Shown: piece by piece, positions 41,205 through 47,825 of the stretch
Layout of the letters: every line of letters starts with the position of its first letter
How positions within the stretch are numbered: position 1 is the first letter of the stretch
NCBI RefSeq assembly: GCF_000737785.1
Contig: NZ_JPRO01000023.1
Location: forward strand, 25,757 to 89,756
Direction: 5' to 3'
Source of the DNA: Chryseobacterium luteum
Lineage (GTDB): Bacteria; Bacteroidota; Bacteroidia; Flavobacteriales; Weeksellaceae
DNA: 64,000 bases
Notes under the pieces: model-generated
Databases searched by the model: none
What the model saw: the letters and a program-made list of their open reading frames with translations, nothing else
What the model was told of the DNA's origin: nothing
Translations under genes and position numbers: made by a program

Positions 41205-41648
41205 ATGGAAACCTTATCGTACGAAATTATAATTGACGCCCCATTGCAGAAGGTCTGGGACGTTCTTTGGAATACCGGCACCTATACCGAATGGACCCAG
41301 TTTTTCGGTTCCGGATCCAAAATGAAATCTGACTGGAAAGTGGGCGGAAAAACCTACTTCGTGAACGCAGAAGGCGAAGGAATGGTATCAACCATTGACA
41401 GTCTTGATGAGCCCAACCATATTATTTTCAAACATTTGGGAATGGTGGACAAAGAAGGAAATGAAGATACCCAAAGCAAAGAAATAATGGAATGGAGCGG
41501 CTGTTTCGAAAAATATATTCTTATTGATCTGGAAGGAAAAACAAAACTTCATACTGAAGTACAGGTCGAAAAACAGTGGGAAGATCATATCAATAAAGGG
41601 TTTATACAAGGACTAGAAGTTGTAAAAAGCCTGGCTGAAAAACAATAA
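41205..41648 (+). CDS. SRPBCC-family protein
   Basis: A 147-residue START/Bet v1-like protein: METLSYEIIIDAPLQKVWDVLWNTGTYTEWTQFFGSGSK, then DWKVGGKTYFVN, HIIFKHLGMV and a closing helix DHINKGFIQGLEVVKSLAEKQ. It is a paralog of the interrupted gene directly upstream (22 bases apart), so the pair arose by local duplication. The ligand or substrate is unknown. The right end fragment of a family A repeat begins just after its stop. Confidence 0.9.
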   Translation: METLSYEIIIDAPLQKVWDVLWNTGTYTEWTQFFGSGSKMKSDWKVGGKTYFVNAEGEGMVSTIDSLDEPNHIIFKHLGMVDKEGNEDTQSKEIMEWSGCFEKYILIDLEGKTKLHTEVQVEKQWEDHINKGFIQGLEVVKSLAEKQ

Positions 41649-41650
41649 TC

Positions 41651-41671
41651 GCTAAAATTTAAACAGGCTCT
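41651..41671. repeat. Family A end fragment
   Basis: The sequence CGCTAAAATTTAAACAGGCTC matches the right end of family A elements, followed by TTAA. No left end is present nearby. Confidence 0.5.
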
Positions 41672-41764
41672 TAATTAAATAACCTTATGGACTTTCAAAG
41701 CCTGTAAGGTTTAATGATGTTATGAGTAACCATTATTAAATTTACATGAACTTAAAGCAACAAC

Positions 41765-42223
41765 ATGAAATTATTAACCATCCTTTTCAGTACATTTATT
41801 TTGGCCCTGCTGGGAACTTGGGCTTTTCAGGGAAAGCCGGACCTTTTATTCTCAGGAAACCTGGGTATGGCTGTGTTCATCATATTTACAGGATTCTCCC
41901 ATTTTAAATTCCAGAAAGGCATGGCCATGATGATTCCTGATTTTCTTCCCGCTAAAATGTTCTGGGTATATTGTACAGGAATTCTTGAGATCGCTGCGGG
42001 AATAGGGCTGATGATTCCTTCAATAAGAGAAATAACAGCTGTACTATTGATTATTTTCTATGTTTTGGTTTTTATCGCCAATATCAATTCTTCTAAGAAA
42101 AATATCAATATTTTCAAAGCAGATTATACCGGTCCGGGTATGAAATATCTTTACACCCAAAGAATTCCAATGCAGCTTATCCTGATTGCGTGGACCTGGT
42201 ATTTTGGAATTTACCTAAATTAA
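41765..42223 (+). CDS. DoxX-like membrane protein
   Basis: A 152-residue membrane protein with four hydrophobic helices (about 2-20, 32-48, 66-86, 92-108) and a short fifth near the end (IPMQLILIAWTWYFGIY). GNLGMAVFIIFTGFSHFKF, MAMMIPDFLPAKMFWVYCTGILEIAAGIGLM and the C-terminal RIPMQLILIAWTW are typical of DoxX-like/DoxD-related proteins. The function is uncertain (redox or envelope stress). Its TAA stop is supplied by the first bases of a repeat element (42221 on). Confidence 0.85.
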   Translation: MKLLTILFSTFILALLGTWAFQGKPDLLFSGNLGMAVFIIFTGFSHFKFQKGMAMMIPDFLPAKMFWVYCTGILEIAAGIGLMIPSIREITAVLLIIFYVLVFIANINSSKKNINIFKADYTGPGMKYLYTQRIPMQLILIAWTWYFGIYLN

Positions 42224-42312
42224 CCTGAATCGGGATAAGGCTTAAAAATAAACCCAACGATCAACTAAAGCATTCATTTGGTTTTTAAGTTAAACAAAGC
42301 TCTTTACTTATT
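42221..42312. repeat. Truncated copy of the TAACCTGAATC element
   Basis: It starts TAACCTGAATCGGGATAAGG and matches the left 90 bases of the element at 51041-51271, including TTTTTAAGTTAAACAA. The right inverted end is missing. The first three bases form the stop codon of the DoxX-like gene. Confidence 0.55.
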
Positions 42313-42443
42313 GTTTTAAACTTATTTTTATAAAATTTCAATAATTTATGTAACATTTTGAAGGTTGGACTGTCATATTATATAGACGATTTTAATTGAT
42401 TTAAGATCTTTGATAGAAAATTTAACCATCCAAAATATGAATT

Positions 42444-44450
42444 ATGAATCTGAACACTAAAATTTTTGGTACGGCCCAAATCGTACTGTCAGCAATTATG
42501 ATTAATGCACAGACCTCAACGGCTAAGCTGCCGGGCGACCCTACGCTTCCATCCACTAAAACAAATCTTGAGAAACTGATTTCTTATGATAAAGGAAACT
42601 TCAAATACAAAGTAGAAGATTATTTTGCAAGACCCAATGCTTCACAGTTTAAAATATCCCCCGATGGACAGTATCTTTCCTACAAAGAAAAAGATAAGGA
42701 CAAGAAAAACCATGTCTACGTAAAAGAGCTGAAAACAGGGAAAATCACCAAAGCAATTGTTGAAAAAGACGACCTTATCAAAGGCTACGGCTGGCTCGAT
42801 AAAAAACGCCTTTTCTTCACCCAGGATAAAGGAGGAAATGAAAATATCCATCTTTACGCAGCGGATATCGACGGGAAAAACCTTAAAGATCTGACTCCTT
42901 TTGACGGAATTACACTGGGAACTGTAAAACTGATAAAAGATACGGAATTTGTTGTGGTGACTATGAATAAAAACAACAAACAGATCTTCGAGCCTTATAA
43001 GATCAATTTCAACACGGGAGAAATGACCCAGCTGTATGAAAATAAAGATGTTAACAGCCCTATAGATGATTATATTTTTGATAAAGACGGCAATCTGAGA
43101 GGATATACCGTCCTTGAGAATGGCCTGACAACCAAAACCTACTATAAAGACCTGCAGACAGGAAAATTTAACCTGCTTAAATCCACAGACTGGAAAGACA
43201 CTTTTAGCATCATAGGACTTAATGATAATTCCAAAAATAAGGATGAAGCCTATCTTGTCACCAATCTGGACAGTGATAAATCCAGGATAGTCCTTTATGA
43301 CCTGAAGAAAAATGCAGTGATCAGAGAAGTATATTCAAATCCTGTCTTTGATGTAAGCTCCATAAGCCTTGCCGGTAAAAACAGGAATTACGAACTCGAT
43401 TATGTAAGCTATGACGGGATCAAAAGTGAAACCGTTCCGGTAAGCCAGTTTTATAAAGAAATTGATGCTAAACTGAAATCTGAATTTAAAGACAAACAGT
43501 TTTCTATCGTTTCTTCCGATGATAATAATGATAAGCTTCTGGTTTACGTAGGAAGCGACAAACTCTATGGCGCCTATTACGAATATGATACAAAAAATAA
43601 AAAAATAAATCTTCTTTACAACCTGATGCCTCAGCTGAAAGAAGAGGATATGGCAGAAATGAGACCTATTGAATTCAAAAGCAGGGACGGATTAACCATC
43701 CGCGGGTACATAACCCTTCCGAAAGCCGCTCTTGAAGGTAAAAAAGTTCCTTTAATTGTGAATCCTCACGGCGGTCCGCAGGGCATCCGTGATGAATGGG
43801 GATTCAATCCCGAAACGCAGCTTTTTGCCAGCAGAGGCTATGCAACGCTTCAGGTGAATTTTAGAATTTCAGGAGGCTACGGGAAAGAATTCCAGAAAGC
43901 AGGATACAAGCAGATCGGGAGAAAAGCAATGGATGACGTGGAAGACGGTGTGAAATATGCCATAGAGCAGGGTTGGGTAGATAAGGACAAGATTGCAATC
44001 TATGGTGGAAGCCATGGAGGATATGCAACCCTGATGGGCCTTATCAAAACTCCGGATCTTTATGCCTGTGGCGTAGATTACGTAGGAGTATCCAATATTT
44101 TTACCTTCTTCGATTCCTTCCCGGAATACTGGAAGCCGTACAAAGAAATGGTAAAACAGATCTGGTATGATCTTGATAATCCTGAAGAAGCAAAAATTGC
44201 CAAAGAAGTTTCTCCGGTTTTCCAGATCGATAAGATCAAAAAGCCTTTATTTGTAGTACAGGGAGCCAATGATCCAAGAGTCAACATTAATGAATCCGAC
44301 CAGATTGTAAAAGCGATGCGTGCAAAAGGCTTTGAAGTTCCATACTTGGTAAAATATGATGAAGGACACGGATTTGGAAAAGAACTGAACAGACTGGAAC
44401 TGTACAAATATATGCTGGGCTTCTTTGCCGAGAATTTCAGCAAAAAATAA
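42444..44450 (+). CDS. S9-family serine peptidase (prolyl oligopeptidase fold)
   Basis: A 668-residue exported peptidase (signal MNLNTKIFGTAQIVLSAIMINAQ). Residues 60-390 form a beta-propeller that gates the active site (FKISPDGQYLSYKEKDKDKKNHVYVKEL). Residues 400-668 are the alpha/beta-hydrolase domain: HGGPQGIRDEWGFN, nucleophile Ser523 in GGSHGGYATLMG, acid Asp610 in QGANDPRV and His642 in DEGHGFGKE. This matches the S9C acylaminoacyl-peptidase-like group that cleaves short peptides in the periplasm. A TGTAAC-type motif at 42349 lies upstream. The terminator is at 44473. Confidence 0.95.
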   Translation: MNLNTKIFGTAQIVLSAIMINAQTSTAKLPGDPTLPSTKTNLEKLISYDKGNFKYKVEDYFARPNASQFKISPDGQYLSYKEKDKDKKNHVYVKELKTGKITKAIVEKDDLIKGYGWLDKKRLFFTQDKGGNENIHLYAADIDGKNLKDLTPFDGITLGTVKLIKDTEFVVVTMNKNNKQIFEPYKINFNTGEMTQLYENKDVNSPIDDYIFDKDGNLRGYTVLENGLTTKTYYKDLQTGKFNLLKSTDWKDTFSIIGLNDNSKNKDEAYLVTNLDSDKSRIVLYDLKKNAVIREVYSNPVFDVSSISLAGKNRNYELDYVSYDGIKSETVPVSQFYKEIDAKLKSEFKDKQFSIVSSDDNNDKLLVYVGSDKLYGAYYEYDTKNKKINLLYNLMPQLKEEDMAEMRPIEFKSRDGLTIRGYITLPKAALEGKKVPLIVNPHGGPQGIRDEWGFNPETQLFASRGYATLQVNFRISGGYGKEFQKAGYKQIGRKAMDDVEDGVKYAIEQGWVDKDKIAIYGGSHGGYATLMGLIKTPDLYACGVDYVGVSNIFTFFDSFPEYWKPYKEMVKQIWYDLDNPEEAKIAKEVSPVFQIDKIKKPLFVVQGANDPRVNINESDQIVKAMRAKGFEVPYLVKYDEGHGFGKELNRLELYKYMLGFFAENFSKK

Positions 44451-44472
44451 ATAAAAATTTCTAATAATTAAG

Positions 44473-44503
44473 AACGGGAAGTGTAATGCTTTCCGTTTTT
44501 TAT
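44473..44503 (+). terminator. Terminator of the S9 peptidase gene
   Basis: The stem AACGGGAAG/CTTTCCGTT (one G-U pair) with loop TGTAATG is followed by TTTTTATTTT. Confidence 0.75.
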
Positions 44504-44593
44504 TTTAAATACAAATGACACGATGAAATTATTTGTGACATTAGTGTAAAGATTTGTGGTATCAGTGTTTATTTAAAATCAATAATTATAAAG

Positions 44594-44810
44594 AATTTGT
44601 TTAAACTTCTTTGTTGGAAAATCGCAAAGTTTTAAACTGTATGGATGTTTTCAGGCGCAGGAAAATCAAAGATTTTCAGCAAAAGTTCTATAATAAAAAG
44701 TGAGAAATTTTATCTCAGATAAAATCTTTGCGCCTTAAGATGTCTTTTATAATGTCATTTGCGCCGTTGCGATTGGTCAACTATATAAAATATAAATTTA
44801 AACAGATTTA
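44594..44810. repeat. Family B hairpin element, complete copy
   Basis: The left part GTTTAAACTTCTTTGTTGGAAAATCGCAAAG and the right part CTTTGCGCC...GCGCCGTTGCGATTGGTCAAC with TTTAAACAGATTTA mirror each other. It matches 11860-12055. The 44451-44915 space holds this element and the S9 terminator. Confidence 0.7.
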
Positions 44811-44915
44811 AAATAAAAATAATTAAAACCACGATCAACAAAAGAAAAACCGGATTTCCGGAAAAATATTTTAAATTTATTAAAGTAAAACAAAAATATC
44901 AATCGTCATAGCAAT

Positions 44916-45494
44916 ATGGAGGTTGTCGAAGAAATAACAATGCCACAGGAGGAGAAAGCAAGCATCATCTCACAAACCGTTTCAAAGTACGGCGGAAAGC
45001 TGATGTCTTATATTCGTCCCAAAGTGAAAAACACAGAAGATGCGGAAGATATTCTGCAGGAGGTCTGGTATCAGTTCAGCAGTATTACCAATCTTTCTGA
45101 GATTGTGAATGTGGGTGGATGGTTATATAGAGTAACTGCAAATAAAATCACAGACAAATACCGGAAGAAGAAAACCGAAAATCTTGAAGACTTTGTTTAT
45201 GAAGATGAAGACGGAAGTTTTTCCATCAAAGATATCCTTTTGCTGGATGAAAGTGCAGGTCCGGAAGTGAAAATGTTTCAGGATGAAATTTGGAAAAAAT
45301 TATTTGAAGCATTAGATGAACTTCCCGAAAAACAAAGACTGGTTTACGTTGAAAATGAATTAAACGACAAAACTCTCCAAGAAATTGCCAATGAACAGGG
45401 CGAAAATATAAAGACCATTATCAGTAGAAAAAATTATGCTGTGAAGCATTTGAGAAACAGACTGAGAAGATTATACGAAGATTTAAATAGTTAG
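44916..45494 (+). CDS. ECF-type RNA polymerase sigma factor
   Basis: A 192-residue ECF sigma factor. Region 2 covers about 15-95 (SKYGGKLMSYIRPKVKNTEDAEDILQEVWYQF, VGGWLYRVTANKITDKYRKKK) and region 4 about 120-185 (ALDELPEKQRLVYVENELNDKTLQEIANEQGENIKTIISRKNYAVKHLRN). It heads a three-gene unit with two small membrane or basic proteins. GTCATAG near 44908 and an upstream AAAAC at about 44890 could form an ECF-type promoter, but this is uncertain. Unlike the sigma modules at 12612 and 20157, the partners here are short. Confidence 0.9.
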   Translation: MEVVEEITMPQEEKASIISQTVSKYGGKLMSYIRPKVKNTEDAEDILQEVWYQFSSITNLSEIVNVGGWLYRVTANKITDKYRKKKTENLEDFVYEDEDGSFSIKDILLLDESAGPEVKMFQDEIWKKLFEALDELPEKQRLVYVENELNDKTLQEIANEQGENIKTIISRKNYAVKHLRNRLRRLYEDLNS

Positions 45495-45507
45495 TAAAAA
45501 GAAAGTT

Positions 45508-45843
45508 ATGAATCATAATAAACACAAGAAAGGCTGGATTCTTTTATTCTTATGTCCGCCATTGATTTTATTGGGTGTTACATGGATCGTCATGTCCCTT
45601 TGGAATTGTTTGCTTCCTGATATTTTAGGATTGAAATCAATAACCTATTGGCAGGCAATGGGAATTTTGATTTTGAGTAAGATCCTGTTTGGAGGTTTCC
45701 ATTTTGGAAAAGGAATGAGAGACTTTAAGGAAAGAAAAATGAGAGAGAAAATGGAAGGACTTTCTCCCGAAGAAAGAGAAAAATTCAAAGAAGTCTGGAA
45801 AGACAGATGTTCAGGCGGATTCTTCAACAGAAACAACGGATAA
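45508..45843 (+). CDS. Small membrane protein of the ECF sigma operon
   Basis: A 111-residue protein with two membrane helices near 10-30 (GWILLFLCPPLILLGVTWIVMSL) and 44-58 (YWQAMGILILSKILFGGFHF). A charged cytosolic tail follows, FKERKMREKMEGLSPEEREKFKEVWKDRC. The tail motif LSPEEREKFKE...RC is echoed in the next gene. It starts 13 bases after the sigma gene. Possible regulator of the sigma factor; family not named. Confidence 0.65.
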   Translation: MNHNKHKKGWILLFLCPPLILLGVTWIVMSLWNCLLPDILGLKSITYWQAMGILILSKILFGGFHFGKGMRDFKERKMREKMEGLSPEEREKFKEVWKDRCSGGFFNRNNG

Positions 45844-45933
45844 TTGAAAAATTTTAAGAAGTAGTAAAGTAAAATTGAAATTCATCCGTCTATATAAAAA
45901 ACAAGAAGTAGTAAAATTTAAAATTTTGAAAAA

Positions 45934-46191
45934 ATGAAAAATTCAGCATTAAAAGGAGCTCTGGGAGCATTAGCTGTTGTTGGGATAGCATTGGTTGCTA
46001 AAAAAATAGCACAGAGAAAAAGATTTATGAAAGGTATTTTCAATGAATACGGAATCAGAGAAAGATCACCTTTCGGACTGGCCGACAAAATCAGAGAAAT
46101 GGACGAAGAGCAGTATCAGGAACTGAAAGGGAAATTCAAAAAAGAATTTACTTCAAGATGCTGCAAAAAGGATAATATTGTAGAAGCGTAA
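45934..46191 (+). CDS. Small protein of the ECF sigma operon
   Basis: An 85-residue protein. Residues 5-25 are hydrophobic (LKGALGALAVVGIALVAKKIA), then a basic and acidic tail with MDEEQYQELKGKFKKEFTSRCCKK, which resembles the tail of the preceding protein (spaced EE...K..FK...RC). This suggests a common ancestor or a shared binding surface for the sigma factor. It is separated from the previous gene by 90 bases and ends just before a strong terminator. Confidence 0.55.
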   Translation: MKNSALKGALGALAVVGIALVAKKIAQRKRFMKGIFNEYGIRERSPFGLADKIREMDEEQYQELKGKFKKEFTSRCCKKDNIVEA

Positions 46192-46218
46192 GCAGTAAAC
46201 AACTAAATTGAAATTGTT

Positions 46219-46262
46219 AATTCCGGCGCGGGAAGCAAAGCTTCCCGCGCCGGAATTTTTTT
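46219..46262 (+). terminator. Strong terminator of the third sigma operon
   Basis: An 18-bp stem, AATTCCGGCGCGGGAAGC with its exact complement, loop about AAA, is followed by TTTTTTTATAG. Confidence 0.9.
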
Positions 46263-46588
46263 ATAGGGAATAATGGCTTCGAGAACCTAAGTCACCAGAA
46301 AAGTAAGGAGAGTTCATTGTCAATAGGAGAGTAAGGAGATTTGAGAATGACCAGGAAACATACATTTGGGCTCTGCTGAGTGAAACGCCTTTGCGAACTT
46401 AAAAAAAACATGAAGCTTATCAAAGAACTTTGTGGTCTTTGCGATAAAAAAACAGCATGGCATACCCATTAAAACGGCATTGTGGCCATTTGTGAAAAAA
46501 TTGGTGTCATTCGTGTTAAAAAACATATCATTTATGCTGAAAACTGAAACATTCCCCTAAAGAATAAACCCGAAAAAAAATAAATTCC
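46263..46588. other. Gene-free spacer with TTTGCG/TTTGTG short repeats
   Basis: It contains a series of similar short blocks (CTTTGCGAACTTAAAA, CTTTGTGGTCTTTGCGATAAAA, TTGTGGCCATTTGTGAAAAAA) about 50 bases apart at 46388-46525. This is repetitive debris with no supported gene. Confidence 0.4.
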
Positions 46589-46596
46589 TATTTTTG
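46589..46596 (+). promoter_or_regulatory. Candidate -7 promoter element of dnaJ-like gene
   Basis: TATTTTTG matches TAnnTTTG and lies 9 bases before the ATG, implying a very short 5' leader. Confidence 0.5.
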
Positions 46597-46605
46597 TATA
46601 GTTCA

Positions 46606-47253
46606 ATGAAAGACTACTACTATTTTCTCGGGATTTCTCCGGATGCTTCAGAAGAAGACATCAAAAAGGCTTATAGAAAATTATCTTTAAAATACCATCC
46701 GGACAAGAATGATAACGACGATTTCTTTGCCGGGCGTTTCCGTGAAATTCAGGAGGCTTATGAAATGTTGAGTGATCCGGGCAGGAGACGTAGCTATGAC
46801 CAGAATTTAGAGAGCCATCAGAAAAGTTTCAGGTATAATATTCCGCCTTCTATCAAAACTTTCGCTTCTAATAAAATTCATGCGAAAAAGGGGGAAGAGA
46901 TTATCATTAACTGGCAGACGAATAATGCCGATGTGGTGAAAATACTGCCTTTCGGCCTGGAAAAACCTTTTGGAGAAAGAACTTTTAAGATCACGGAATT
47001 TAAGGACGGGAAATTCCAGCTTTTGCTTCATGCAACGAATTCTCTCCTTCACAAAACCGCTGTGCAAGGAATAACCATTACGGAAGTCTTTGAGAATGAT
47101 GCTGCTCAGTTCAAAAGTAGTGTAGAGGAAATGTTTAAGCCTCAGCCAAGAACACCTGTCAACCGATTCGGCCAGCCAAAGATCATCATGCTGATCTGGG
47201 GAATTCTTATTTTGGCGGCAGCCCTGTATTTCCTATTCAGAAACTACAGTTAA
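46606..47253 (+). CDS. Membrane-anchored J-domain (DnaJ-like) protein
   Basis: A 215-residue protein. Residues 1-65 are a J domain (KDYYYFLGISPDASEEDIKKAYRKLSLKYHPDKN) with the HPD motif needed to stimulate DnaK ATPase. A linker and a beta-rich middle region follow (SIKTFASNKIHAKKGEEIIINWQ), and a C-terminal membrane helix (IIMLIWGILILAAALYFLF) at about 195-213. The ATG at 46606 is chosen; a TTG four codons upstream overlaps the promoter box. Unlike DnaJ it lacks the Gly/Phe region and zinc finger, so it is a specialised co-chaperone. A convergent small cysteine-rich gene begins 1 base beyond its stop. Confidence 0.9.
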   Translation: MKDYYYFLGISPDASEEDIKKAYRKLSLKYHPDKNDNDDFFAGRFREIQEAYEMLSDPGRRRSYDQNLESHQKSFRYNIPPSIKTFASNKIHAKKGEEIIINWQTNNADVVKILPFGLEKPFGERTFKITEFKDGKFQLLLHATNSLLHKTAVQGITITEVFENDAAQFKSSVEEMFKPQPRTPVNRFGQPKIIMLIWGILILAAALYFLFRNYS

Positions 47254-47254
47254 T

Positions 47255-47407
47255 TTAAGCGATCTTTTTTCTTCCCGGGCATTTTTTGCATCTTTTTCCC
47301 TTTTTGAATTTCTTACAACATGATTTTTTTTCGCAAAACATGTCTTCATTATTGAATGCATATACTGGAGATAAAGGCGGTACTTTAAATGGGGTAATCA
47401 TATTCAT
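47255..47407 (-). CDS. Small cysteine-rich basic peptide
   Basis: A 50-codon gene reads MNMITPFKVPPLSPVYAFNN, then EDMFCEKKSCCKKFKKGKRC, then KKCPGRKKIA. It has five cysteines in CEKKSCCKK, KRC and KKCPG and a very basic C-terminal half, suggesting metal or nucleic-acid binding. It ends 1 base from the stop of the convergent DnaJ-like gene. The sequence TATATTTG sits only a few bases before the first ATG, so the second ATG (Met3) may be the real start, or the transcript may be leaderless. The family is not recognised. Confidence 0.55.
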   Translation of the reverse strand: MNMITPFKVPPLSPVYAFNNEDMFCEKKSCCKKFKKGKRCKKCPGRKKIA

Positions 47408-47825
47408 GCTGCAAATATATTAATTTAGAATAAATATAGATAATAAATTTAAAAAAAATGTTTAAAACTGACTCTTAACAGTTTATAGCTAAATTTATTT
47501 CAAAAATGATGAAAATGAAATGATCACTATAAAGCAAATTTTTACGAAACTTTTTCATTTAAAAAATACAGGCAGAACTTCAGAAGAATTTTTATATTCA
47601 TTTTTTTAATAAACCAATTGTTTCGTTGAGCATTTACAAATAAATCTACAATTATGTTAAGAAATGCTAAATTGAAATTTAAGCAATAAAACAGTCAAAA
47701 CTCATTAATTTTAAAACTGATATGAAACTTTCTTTGTTATTTCAGCAATTTTGAAGTGTTGTATAATCCTGTAAATTATTGTAATTTTACGAATCTTTTT
47801 TTACAAACAAAATCTAATACAAAAA
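47408..47825. other. Gene-free spacer upstream of gcvP
   Basis: AT-rich, with no coding frame or repeat family. I looked for a glycine riboswitch and saw none. It holds the divergent promoters of gcvP and the small peptide gene. Confidence 0.4.

Noticed and set aside
47408..47825. Glycine riboswitch upstream of gcvP
   Set aside because: The conserved tandem aptamer sequences are not visible in this AT-rich spacer.
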